In this document: in pieces, positions 1-8,043 of the stretch
How the letters are laid out: each line of letters begins with the position of its first letter
How positions within the stretch are numbered: the first letter of the stretch is position 1
NCBI GenBank assembly: GCA_016710585.1
Contig: JADJVN010000004.1
Span: forward strand, 1-64,000
Length of the DNA: 64,000 nucleotides
Direction of reading: 5' to 3'
Origin: Saprospiraceae bacterium
GTDB lineage: Bacteria > Bacteroidota > Bacteroidia > Chitinophagales > Saprospiraceae
Made by a program: the position numbers and the translations under genes
The notes under the pieces: generated by a model
Told to the model about the DNA's origin: nothing
Seen by the model: the letters and a program-made list of their open reading frames with translations, nothing else
Database searches by the model: none

Positions 1-1
1 C

Positions 2-3000
2 AACAGAGTAGAAGAATTTATAGAAGTAAATACATATTGTTCAAAGGAAACTAACCAGAATATCAATAAAATAATGGGAGTAGTGCGATATGATATTGAT
101 AAAAATAATTGTGATGCCAATGATCCGACAGTTCCCAATTATCTGCTTTTTGCAAAAAGATGCCACACAGCCGGATCCTCCACCATACTATTTTACTACT
201 CAACAAAATGGTCGCTACGAAATTGGAAAGCAAAATGTCTCCGGTAATTTATACTCTAATATTAGCAACAAAATAGCGTTTAAAACTGATCCGGAATTTT
301 ATCCTTACAATTTTACAAGTTCAAACGGAATTCTAGAGCGCAATTTTTGCATTACAGCAATAGGAGATTATAATGACATGGAGGTATCTATTGTTCCAAT
401 AGAGTCATTGATTCCTGACAATAATGTGAAGTATAAAGTTTTAATTCATAATAAAGGAAATAAAATTTCAAATGGTGAAGTGGCCTTTGATTTTGATAAT
501 ACTAGGATGCAATTTATTAGTTCCAGTCAAAGTCCAGATGCTATCATAGGAGGAAAAGTAATCTGGAGCTATTCTAATGTATTGCCATTTGGAACTAAAG
601 AATTCGATATAAATTTGAATTGCAATAGTCCTGCTGCAACACCACCAGTAAATATTGGGGATACATTAAAATTTAATGCAACAATAAAAAGTAATTTAAA
701 AGATGAAACAAGCCTTGATACAAATTTTGTATTAATTCAATTTGCACAGAATAATAGTTCAAATAACATTGTAGAATGTCTTCAGGGGAATACTTTGCCA
801 TTCAAAAGGATTGGTGAATTTTTACACTATATGATTAAGTATAAAAATACTAATTCTTCAGTTACACCGAATATTTTTATTCAAAGTCAGATTGACACTA
901 ATTTATTTAATCTAGCTTCACTTCAGGTCTTATCAACTAGCCATGCACCACAAATGCAGGTTTTAGGGGGATATGTAATAGAATTCGCTTTGTGGGATAT
1001 AAACTTGATGCCTAGTGATTCAGGGTACATTTTGTTTAAAATTAAGGCAAAACCAAAAGTTACTGTAGGCAATGTTTTAAAAGTATCAAGCAGAATATAT
1101 TTTGAAAGTGACAAATACACTAACTTGAACGATGTAGATGTATTGGTTGATTACCCTAATTTTTATGATAAGATTGTTTTTCAGGATTCAAATTTTAGAA
1201 AAGCATTAGTGTCAAGTATTTGCGTAGACACAAACAATGACTTTAATCCTGATTCTGATGCGGATTTCAATAATGATGGTGAAATTCAAGTAAGTGAGGC
1301 CATTAAAGTTGAAAAGCTATTTTTAAGGGCAAGAAATATTAAATCATTACGTGGCATTGAAGAGTTTTGTCTTTTGAATTTTTTAGACTGCAGTGAAAAT
1401 GAGCTCGATTCATTAGAACTGAGAGGATTGGGTATGCTCAAGGTACTCGAGAGTCAAAGGAATAAAATTAATAGCATAGATCTCAATGGATCACCATTAC
1501 TGGAAAATCTAAATTTAATCAATAATTCTCTAGCCACCTTAGATCTAAAAAATACACCCAAATTGAAATATCTATATTGTTATAATAATCTAATGGATTC
1601 ATTGAATTTAAGGTTTTTACCTGATTTGATTATTGCATATTGTTCCCACAATCAATTGAGTAAATTAGAAGTAGGCAATTTAAAAAATTTAACAACACTC
1701 AATGTGCAACGCAATAAACTGCAAAGTATTGAATTGCAAGATTTACCTCAACTGGACACAATGAATATAAGTGCCAATCAACTTGATAATTTGAATCTTT
1801 CCAGTTTAAAAAAATTAAAATCATTAGACTGTTCAGAAAACAAATTAGCAAGTCTTGATATACGTGAATTAAAAGAACTAATCCATTTGAATATTGGAAA
1901 TAACCAAATAACTTCTATAGATCTCAATGAGCAAGCTGATTTGCTCAATTTTTATTGTAATATAAATCCACTAAGTGCTTTGGAAATTTCAAAATTAGTC
2001 AAGTTGAAAATTTTACATTGTTCTATCACAAATATTGAATTTTTGAATATTGAAAACTCTAAAGATTTGATTGATCTGAATTGCTACGCAACAAAATTAA
2101 ATGCATTATTTTTAAAGAATGGTGCAAAAAATCTGCCTACTTTGAGACTAGATCAAAATTCTTTTCTAAAATATATTTGCTGCGAAGATAATCATATAGA
2201 CCAAGTCAATTCAATTTTAGTTTCTTTAGGAAAGACTGATTGTAATGTAAATTCGTACTGTAGCTTTAATGGTGGCGGAAAAGTCTATACTGTAAGTGGT
2301 GACACAAAATATAGTATTAATGGTATCGACTGTAATGCCAATGATCCAGCTGTTCCATTTGTGAAGTACAAAGTAAGTAATGCTAGTCAGTCTGGCGAAT
2401 TTATTTTTAGTAAAACGGGAAATTACAGATTGTTTTTAACAGAAGGAGAACATACTATCAAGCCACAGATTGAGTTAAGCAATTATTATAGCATTACTCC
2501 TGACACTTTGACTGTGAAATTTCCAGGTATAAGCGATTCTATTGCAGCTGATTTTTGTTTTAAGCCTATAGGGGTTAAGCCAGATGCTAAAATAATTATT
2601 ATTCCTAAAGATCCTTTAAGACCAGGCTTTCCTATTGAATTTAGTTTGGTTTATAGCAATGTTGGCAATGCAATGTTGAATGGGGATATATTGTTTGAAT
2701 ATGATGAAAAGCTTATTAAATTCATTAAAGCTAGCACTCCTCCAGATATGCAATCTACGAATACATTACTGTGGCATTTTTCAAATTTACCACCATTTGA
2801 ATCTCGGACTATTTCTTTTAAACTGATATGTAATAGCCCAATGGATGATCCACCAGTAAACAATGATGATATATTAAAATTTGTTGCAAGAATTAATGTC
2901 AATGAAATTGATGATAATTTGGCCAATAACATCTTTGAATTAAATAGTATCGCTGTAGGCTCATTGGATCCGAATGATTTGACATGTTTAGAAGGTGATT

Positions 3001-3626
3001 ATATACGTATAGAACAAGTAGGAAAAAGTTTGCATTATTTGTGTCGTTTTGAAAATGTAGGAACATATAATGCACAAAACGTTGTAATTAAGCATGAACT
3101 AGATCCTCAAATTTTTGATGTGAATACAGTTGAGATTGTGGATGTTAGCCATAAGTCATGGTCAAGAATGAAAAATTCAAATATCCTAGAGTTTATATTT
3201 GAAAATATAAATTTGCCATTTGATACATTAAATAATAAAGGATACGTTTTATATAAAATTAATACAAGGGCAGATTTACAAATTGGGGACACAATTCGCA
3301 ATGCAGCAAATATTTATTTTGACTTCAATTTTCCAATTATGACGAATGTTGCAAAGACAGTGGTCGGTTTTCCTACTTCAACTAAAAATATCGATAATTA
3401 TACTACTTCTGAGTTGTTTCCCAATCCAACGAATGATATTTTGTATTTACCATACCATGAGGGTTTATTAAAATATGAGATATTTGATATTGACGGGAAA
3501 GTGGTAAAAAGTCAAACCGTTTCCAGCAACGATCCCATTGATATATCTGAACTAAAATTAGGTACTTATATAATAAAAATGAATATTGGAAATCGGACAG
3601 TCATTAATAAGTTTATTAAAATGTAG
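2..3626 (+). CDS. Secreted leucine-rich-repeat protein with T9SS type A sorting domain (5' partial, frameshifted)
   Basis: The 5' end lies outside the window. From base 2 the frame reads into a repeat unit (VVRYDIDKNNCDANDP) that recurs inside the protein as a GIDCNANDP unit around 2330. The frame changes in an A5 run at 154-158 and then runs open to the stop; one A too many (or two missing) would join the halves. Counting from an in-frame ATT at 90: a DUF11/DUF7619-like domain near residues 80-360, an EF-hand-like calcium loop at about 392-403 (DFNNDGEIQVSE), roughly a dozen irregular leucine-rich repeats at about 415-700, a second copy of the beta domains at about 740-1090, and a C-terminal T9SS type A sorting domain from about 1106 (ELFPNPTNDILYLPY). 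The LRR array suggests surface binding, but no ligand can be inferred. It is probably secreted across the outer membrane by the type IX system. Confidence 0.85.
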
Positions 3627-3654
3627 ATTAACCATTATATTTTATCACGTATAT

Positions 3655-3880
3655 AAGCATGGCAGACCAGAGGATCACAGCATCATATAGCGGCAGATAT
3701 ACCTTCACCGCTAAGGAACAAGACGCCCTTACTGGATTGCACTACTTCATGGCGAGGTATTATGATACTAGGGTTTCTTTGTGGTATGGTGCCGATCCAA
3801 TGACTGAGAAAATGCCTAACTGGAATCCTTATCGATATGGATTTAATAATCCGATCAGATTAATTGATCCAACTGGAATG
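3655..3880 (+). repeat. Direct repeat, copy 1: RHS core end
   Basis: These 226 bases align without gaps to 5869-6094. The first roughly 35 bases are nearly identical, and similarity falls off towards the 3' end where the variable C-terminal domains start. The repeat encodes the last part of the RHS core. The two copies have unrelated 5' flanks, so each copy was cut off from its parent RHS gene near the same place. Confidence 0.85.
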
Positions 3881-4537
3881 AGTGAAGAAGAAGTAGAGTA
3901 TCCACCAAAGGATTTTAAAGGGACAGCTTGATGCGATTCATATGGATGTTTTAATCGAACTACTGATTCTGGCGCGTATAGATGGACAGATAATGAAGGA
4001 AAGTATGTTGGAAGTTATAACCCAGATGAGCCTTCAGGGAAATCTACTTTCCAGACTATATTAGACGATCAATTATACTCAAATGAAAATAAAAATTCTC
4101 AAGAGGGGCTTGGATTGGCAATTCTTGGTTTTGCTGGTGATGTTGGTGAAACTAAGTTGTTTAATGATAAAACTTGGTTTAGTTTATACAAAATGAAAGA
4201 ATATAAACAAAGCTTTAATGGAAATGTGGCAACTGGTGGAAAAGTGAAACATGCAAAATTTTGGTCCAATACTTTAGATCTTTCAGGAAAAGCATTAGGA
4301 GCTTATCAAGCATATGATATTTATAATCAGTGGGATAATGGAGAAATTGGTGCATCAAGGTTTTTGATTGAAAATACTGTAAATACATATTCAACATTTG
4401 GGGGAATATATGGCTCTGCAGTTGGTGTAGGTTGGGAAATAGGTCGTGCAATAACAAGAACGGATTGGTATCATAGAAATTTATATTTAAAGGTTGATCC
4501 TGGAGGGAGAGATGGCCTAATTTCTACTTACAAGTAG
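3659..4537 (+). pseudogene. RHS core C-terminal fragment plus variable CT domain, interrupted by one TGA
   Basis: The first 85 or so codons encode the end of an RHS repeat-associated core (YTFTAKEQDALTGLHYF, then ARYYD and NPIRLIDPTGM). The frame meets one stop, TGA at 3929-3931, and then stays open in the same frame through FNRTTDSGAYRWTDNEGKYV to 4537. If the TGA were TGG the product would be 292 residues. The tail is glycine-rich and partly hydrophobic (NTYSTFGGIYGSAVGVGWEI) and carries no visible HNH or other nuclease motif. Complete RHS proteins are far longer, so the shell and N-terminal part are missing. It is followed after 20 bases by a small membrane protein, as expected for an RHS-CT/immunity pair. 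It may be a silent orphan cassette or a dead remnant. Confidence 0.7.
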
Positions 4538-4557
4538 ATCACTTTTATATTTTTAAA

Positions 4558-4860
4558 ATGAATTTATTAGATATTATTTATTATCAAACTTATTTATTTT
4601 ATTCAAGTAAGCTAAAAGAATTAGATCCACATTTTACTGCTTCATGGGGTGTAAGTGCAGCTACAGCCTTTATTATTACTTTTCCTATTTTAGCTATAAA
4701 AAATTTATTTTACTGTGGAAAAATTGATACAATTTATCTGTTTTCAACAGCTATTCTAATAATTGGATTTGTAATGAATTATTTTTATAAAAATAATTAT
4801 TGGATTAAAATCATTAATCAAAGCCTTTGCTTATTGAAAGTAAATTTTATTCAAAATTAA
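4558..4860 (+). CDS. Small membrane protein, candidate immunity protein for RHS-CT 1
   Basis: This 100-residue protein has two clear hydrophobic segments, about residues 33-52 (AFIITFPILAIKNLFY) and 61-78 (IYLFSTAILIIGFVMNYF). Its N-terminus (LLDIIYYQTYLFYSSK) resembles that of the small membrane protein at 6702-7082 (a Tyr-rich amphipathic start followed by transmembrane segments). Both sit directly behind an RHS C-terminal fragment. By analogy with RHS tip modules, in which the gene after the toxin end gives self-protection, this is a candidate immunity protein. That role is inferred from position only. Base composition is very AT-rich, like the rest of the accessory patch. Confidence 0.55.
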   Translation: MNLLDIIYYQTYLFYSSKLKELDPHFTASWGVSAATAFIITFPILAIKNLFYCGKIDTIYLFSTAILIIGFVMNYFYKNNYWIKIINQSLCLLKVNFIQN

Positions 4861-4958
4861 TAGCAATTTTATATTTTATACTTTGCAGTATTTTTAATGT
4901 TTGTATGTCCAATTATTTCTAGACACATCAAAGAAGTTTACTGTTTGGTTTCACAGCT

Positions 4959-4981
4959 AGCACAAGTCTTGGACTTGTGCT
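4959..4981. repeat. REP-like hairpin upstream of RAYT fragment 1
   Basis: AGCACAAGTC at 4959-4968 and GACTTGTGCT at 4972-4981 form a perfect 10-bp stem with a TTG loop. The hairpin is preceded by GCT, so a GCTAGC box overlaps its foot. It lies 86 bases before the ATG of the RAYT fragment. The hairpin and the roughly 85 bases after it recur at 7271-7380 in front of the second RAYT copy. RAYT transposases are known to act on REP hairpins, so this is the likely cognate site. Confidence 0.7.
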
Positions 4982-5067
4982 GAAGCAACAAAAACAAGAA
5001 GTACCATAACAAATATATATTCCTAAGCTAAATTTTGAAATATAAATACAAGTATTATTTTTGTCTT

Positions 5068-5307
5068 ATGAGCACAAAATACAATTTTCTAGATCCTGAA
5101 GGAATTTATTTTGTCAGTTTGGCAACTGTTGGTTGGGTGGATGTTTTTATTAGGATAGAATACAAAGAAATCTTTGTTGATAGCCTTAGATATTTCATCG
5201 ATAAAAAAGGACTTATTTTGAATGCTTGGTGTCTGATGACGAATCATGTTCATCTTATATTTTCAAGCAAAGAATCAGAAAACATTCTGAAATCTTACGA
5301 GATATAA
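5068..5307 (+). pseudogene. REP-associated tyrosine transposase (RAYT, Y1 family), N-terminal fragment
   Basis: The reading frame from the ATG at 5068 gives 79 residues containing the Y1/HUH hallmark (AWCLMTNHVHLIF), in which the two histidines bind the catalytic metal. RAYT proteins are usually about 170-190 residues with the catalytic tyrosine in the second half, and that half is missing. The coding similarity stops near 5300-5312, where a toxin fragment on the other strand begins. A partly decayed second copy lies at 7381-7744. The shared leader upstream carries a REP-like hairpin. The fragment cannot be an active transposase. Confidence 0.75.
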
Positions 5308-5308
5308 A

Positions 5309-5401
5309 TTAGTTAAGAAATTTTTTCAGGATAGTCTTATTCCCACTTGATATCCATAACTGCAAATCAGCTTCTGCATCAGGTAAGAAAATTGTTTCCA
5401 T
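5309..5401 (-). pseudogene. YoeB/Txe-type toxin, N-terminal fragment cut off at RAYT junction
   Basis: The frame from ATG 5401-5399 encodes 30 residues (METIFLPDAEADLQLWISSG, then NKTILKKFLN) that match the start of YoeB/Txe-like mRNA interferases, which have an acidic stretch, an aromatic, and then a basic helix. The family is normally about 85 residues, so roughly two thirds, including the catalytic C-terminal residues, are gone. It starts 23 bases after the stop of the antitoxin-like gene at 5425-5610, the usual antitoxin-then-toxin order. It ends exactly where the oppositely oriented RAYT fragment ends. The family call is by eye from 30 residues. Confidence 0.55.
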
Positions 5402-5424
5402 AATGAATTTAATTGTTCCGTAGT

Positions 5425-5610
5425 TTATATTTTACCTTTGCCATTATTATAATCTTGTCTTGCCTTTTTTATTTTAGCTACAAATTCTGAATTATAATTC
5501 TCCTCATTAGAATACTCAAATTTTATTTTCCGCGCTTCTAGAAAAGCTCTAACGACAGCTACTTGTTCTTCAGAAGCTGGATATACTATTAATATATCTT
5601 GATTAGTCAT
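5425..5610 (-). CDS. Small antitoxin-like protein
   Basis: This 61-residue protein resembles the short Bacteroidota proteins (DUF2683-like) found directly upstream of RelE/YoeB toxins: an N-terminal beta strand (DILIVYPASEEQ), a helix with a hydrophobic face (VAVVRAFLEARKIKFEYS) and a C-terminal helix rich in Lys and Asn (NSEFVAKIKKARQDY). The gene after it is a truncated YoeB-like toxin. If expressed it would be an orphan antitoxin. An inverted repeat at 5661-5680 upstream may be its operator. It appears intact, with start ATG at 5610. Confidence 0.6.
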   Translation of the reverse strand: MTNQDILIVYPASEEQVAVVRAFLEARKIKFEYSNEENYNSEFVAKIKKARQDYNNGKGKI

Positions 5611-5660
5611 AAGTAAATATATTTAAAATTAAGACATTGTAGCAAATTCCCCAAAGTATT

Positions 5661-5680
5661 AGTTACTTAAATTAGTAACT
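5661..5680. promoter_or_regulatory. Inverted repeat, possible operator of the antitoxin gene
   Basis: AGTTACT (5661-5667) and AGTAACT (5674-5680) are perfect 7-bp arms around a 6-base AT-only spacer. The repeat sits 51-70 bases upstream of the antitoxin start codon. Toxin-antitoxin operons are usually autoregulated through such palindromes. The assignment is positional. Confidence 0.35.
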
Positions 5681-5825
5681 TCCGCTATAATTAATAAACC
5701 AATGACAACATTGTAACTTAGTTTGTTTGCAAATAAGCAGTAATTCATGCTTTGATGATAATATTTTCAAAGCGTCTATTATTTCTAACTGTGTACAATG
5801 TTTTAAAATTTGCATATTTGCACAT

Positions 5826-5857
5826 TTGCAAATTAGCTCATTAATTCGTTATATTTG
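5826..5857 (+). promoter_or_regulatory. Bacteroidota-type promoter at the 5' junction of RHS fragment 2
   Basis: TTG at 5826-5828 and TATATTTG at 5850-5857 match the Bacteroidota -33 (TTG) and -7 (TAnnTTTG) elements with a 21-base spacer. Transcription would start close to 5864, a few bases before the ATG at 5873. The -7 box overlaps the first bases of the RHS core similarity (the codons for Tyr-Leu of YLPFGE), so the promoter may have been created or captured when the fragment was joined here. Confidence 0.5.
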
Positions 5858-5868
5858 CCATTCGGAGA

Positions 5869-6094
5869 AAGCATGGCAGACCAGAGGATCACAGCATCAT
5901 ACAGCAGCAGTTATACCTTCACAGGTAAGGAACAAGACGCCCTTACTGGATTGCACTACTTCGGGGCTAGGTATTACGATGCTAAGATTTCTTTGTGGTA
6001 TGGTGTGGATCCAATGGCGGAAGAAATACCTAACCAGAGTGCTTACAACTATGTTTACAATAATCCAATCAGATTTTTAGATCAACATGGATTG
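5869..6094 (+). repeat. Direct repeat, copy 2: RHS core end
   Basis: This is the counterpart of 3655-3880, of equal length (226 bases) and ungapped. This copy keeps a slightly longer 5' core remnant (LPFGES before the Met) that copy 1 lacks. Differences are mostly third-position or conservative changes, which suggests two cassettes from the same RHS family rather than a very recent duplication. Confidence 0.85.
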
Positions 6095-6697
6095 TATGGC
6101 GAAGAAGGCGAAGCAACAAAGGCTCAAGAGTCAGCGGTTGATAAGTATGGTAAAGATAGAGTTGGGGATGTTTATTTTAATAAGAATAAAAATGAATACG
6201 CTTTCCAAATATTTGGTGAAGATATAGATAAGTATGAACACAATGATAATGAAGGGGTTGTCGCATTTAAACCTGATGTAAGTGTTTATAATAATGATCA
6301 ATATTATGAATACTCTGATAAAACAGATAGATTAATGACAATTAATTCCGTAGGAGGGATAGCAGATGCTTTTGGCGCTGGTTCTGATCTCAAGGAAGGA
6401 TTAATTGAACAAACACAAAAAATTGGAAGCTTAGGAAAGTCTGGAGAGAATTACCTTAAGTATACTAAAATAGCTGGTAAATTACTTGGAGCTACAAGTG
6501 CTATAACTTCTTCAATGGAATTTTATGAAAATCCTACAACTGCAAATGCCATTAAAGCTACAATGAATATAGCTCTTGCATTTGCTAGAGTAAATCCACT
6601 TACTGGTGCAGTTATCGGAATATTGGACGTAACTGGAGCGACTGATGCATTATATAATTCCATTGGAAATTCGGTAGATAAAATACGTAAGAAGTAG
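5873..6697 (+). CDS. RHS core C-terminal fragment with variable CT domain
   Basis: The frame is open from at least 5855 (a TTG that is the Leu of the core motif LPFGE); I choose ATG 5873 because a promoter -7 box ends at 5857. The product is 274 residues. Residues 1 to about 75 are the RHS core end (YTFTGKEQDALTGLHYFGAR, then GVDPMAEE and NPIRFLDQHG). The rest is a variable C-terminal domain with a charged middle and a hydrophobic, Gly/Ala-rich end (ALAFARVNPLTGAVIGILDV). No nuclease signature is visible. The stop is followed after 4 bases by a membrane protein gene. The encapsulating RHS shell is absent, so it could be an orphan cassette used as a recombination donor, or a remnant with a fortuitous promoter. 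Confidence 0.7.
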   Translation: MADQRITASYSSSYTFTGKEQDALTGLHYFGARYYDAKISLWYGVDPMAEEIPNQSAYNYVYNNPIRFLDQHGLYGEEGEATKAQESAVDKYGKDRVGDVYFNKNKNEYAFQIFGEDIDKYEHNDNEGVVAFKPDVSVYNNDQYYEYSDKTDRLMTINSVGGIADAFGAGSDLKEGLIEQTQKIGSLGKSGENYLKYTKIAGKLLGATSAITSSMEFYENPTTANAIKATMNIALAFARVNPLTGAVIGILDVTGATDALYNSIGNSVDKIRKK

Positions 6698-6701
6698 AGT
6701 T

Positions 6702-7082
6702 ATGAAGACACTAATATTGAAAGTATTGTGTACTTTTTACAATTATTATAACAAGGGAAGTACCAAAATGATAGCGTATGAAAGTGCTATATTGGCAGTG
6801 CTTCTGCTATTATTTATAAATTTTGCAACTATTTTTTCAATTTATAATTACTGGAGTAACGATTTTATAAAGTTGCCTACTATTAGTCGAATGGTGAAAT
6901 ATATTGTATCTATTATTGCGTTATCAATACTATTATTTATATTCAAAAAAATATTTTCAGAAGATGAAATTGTTCTAACGGGTGAGTGCATTAAGAATAA
7001 TCCATTGAGTAAATATATTTTACTGATATATGTTATATTATCTGTTGTTTTATTTCTTGTAGTAGTTTTAAAGGCTAACTAA
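6702..7082 (+). CDS. Small membrane protein, candidate immunity protein for RHS-CT 2
   Basis: This 126-residue protein has three hydrophobic segments, at about residues 28-50 (ILAVLLLLFINFATIFSIY), 65-85 (YIVSIIALSILLFIF) and 105-124 (YILLIYVILSVVLFLVVVL). The N-terminus (LCTFYNYYNKGSTKMIAYES) is Tyr-rich like that of the protein at 4558-4860. It starts 4 bases after the RHS-CT stop, so the two are surely co-transcribed. The arrangement matches RHS-CT/immunity pairs. A membrane-embedded immunity protein would fit a toxin that acts on the membrane, which the hydrophobic CT tail allows but does not prove. Confidence 0.55.
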   Translation: MKTLILKVLCTFYNYYNKGSTKMIAYESAILAVLLLLFINFATIFSIYNYWSNDFIKLPTISRMVKYIVSIIALSILLFIFKKIFSEDEIVLTGECIKNNPLSKYILLIYVILSVVLFLVVVLKAN

Positions 7083-7165
7083 ATTTTTTGAAAATATAAA
7101 TATTTTGTACAGGTAGGTGTAATAGGTCTAAGATATTTATCTAGTATTGAGTCCAGTCCCATGCT

Positions 7166-7189
7166 AGCTCAAGTCTTAGGACTTGTGCT
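7166..7189. repeat. REP-like hairpin, copy 2
   Basis: AGCTCAAGTC (7166-7175) and GACTTGTGCT (7180-7189) form a 10-bp stem with one mismatch and a TTAG loop. It is preceded by GCT, giving the same GCTAGC foot as the other two copies. It lies about 80 bases before copy 3 in the same orientation. Confidence 0.6.
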
Positions 7190-7270
7190 GATGAAACTAA
7201 TACAATAAGTTCTGCTAATGAATTTATAATCGGAATAATAATCAGAAGTAAAGACGGATGTTCCCCTGCT

Positions 7271-7293
7271 AGCTTAAGTCTTAGACTTGTGCT
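7271..7293. repeat. REP-like hairpin, copy 3, in front of RAYT fragment 2
   Basis: AGCTTAAGTC (7271-7280) and GACTTGTGCT (7284-7293) pair with two mismatches around a TTA loop. The sequence after it, up to the RAYT start at 7381, is nearly the same as 4982-5067. Hairpin plus leader plus RAYT is therefore a repeated unit. Copies 2 and 3 form a close pair, as in REPIN arrangements, but are in direct rather than inverted order. Confidence 0.6.
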
Positions 7294-7380
7294 GAAGCAA
7301 CTAAAACAAGAAGTACCATAAAAAATAATTATTCCTAAGCTAAATTTTGAAATATAAAATACAAGTAATATTTTTATCTT

Positions 7381-7744
7381 ATGAGCACAAAATACAAATT
7401 TCTAGATCCTGAAGGAATTTATTTTATCAGTTTTGCACTGTTGGGTGGGTGGATGTTTTTACTAGGATAGAATACAAAGAAATCTTTGTTGGTAGCCTTA
7501 GATATTGCATCAATAAAAAAGGACTTATTTTACATGCTTGGTGTCTGATGACGAATCATGTTCATTTGGTATTACTACTAATCCAAAAGAAAGTAGAAAA
7601 GAATGGATGCTAAACATTTTTGCAGAAGCTGGAGAGAAAAATTCTAATTATTTAAATTTTCAATTCTGGCAACAAGATAATCATCCTATAGAAATTTATA
7701 GCCCAAAAGTAAGCAGTCAAAAAAATCAAATGATGATACGATAA
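7381..7744 (+). pseudogene. REP-associated tyrosine transposase (RAYT), frameshifted and internally deleted
   Basis: The start (MSTKYKFLDPEGIYFIS) is nearly identical to the RAYT copy at 5068. A frameshift near 7434 moves the frame, which then gives FTRIEYKEIF and the HUH motif CLMTNHVHLV at about 7540-7571. Straight after the motif the sequence jumps to the C-terminal part of the family (NPKESRKEWMLNIF, FQFWQQDNHPIEIY), so an internal stretch is deleted. The C-terminal part is absent from copy 1, so the two copies complement each other for reconstructing the parent element. It cannot be active. Confidence 0.75.
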
Positions 7745-7803
7745 TGGATTCTTAGATTGTTTATAGGCTAATTTTTTATTATATTTACATTTAAATTGTT
7801 TTT

Positions 7804-8043
7804 ATGGATAAGTTACTTCAAAAATATCAATTTACTGCACACATTGAGTACGATGCGGAATCAAAAATGTATTATGGATATATCCCCACACTTCCTTCGG
7901 TCCAGTCTTATGCTTCAAATATAGATGAATTAAATAAAAACCTTTCTGAAGTATTGTCTTTGGTGTTAGATGAGTTAAGCCTTGAGGAAGTTGAAGAAGC
8001 TGTTTCGCATTTTGTTGGAACTTCGATCCTACAAGTTAGCTGA
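7804..8043 (+). CDS. hicB: HicB-family antitoxin
   Basis: This 79-residue protein has the HicB partial-RNase-H-like fold: FTAHIEYDAESKMYYGYIP, then a LPSVQSYA turn and a helix (NIDELNKNLSEVLSLVLDEL), ending FVGTSILQV. It lacks a separate DNA-binding domain, as is usual for short Bacteroidota HicB proteins. The stop overlaps the start of the next gene (TGATG at 8041-8045), a HicA toxin that is broken. The order antitoxin-toxin is the reverse of the classical hicAB order but is common. The gene itself appears intact. Confidence 0.75.
   Translation: MDKLLQKYQFTAHIEYDAESKMYYGYIPTLPSVQSYASNIDELNKNLSEVLSLVLDELSLEEVEEAVSHFVGTSILQVS

Noticed and set aside
3929..3931. TGA read as tryptophan or selenocysteine
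   Set aside because: Other genes in the window use TGA as a normal stop (for example the purL-independent genes ending TGATG), and no SECIS-like structure is apparent; a point change is simpler.
5727..6080. 117-residue plus-strand frame over the RHS 2 start
   Set aside because: It overlaps the RHS core end, which is supported by the repeat at 3655-3880; the alternative frame has no family features.
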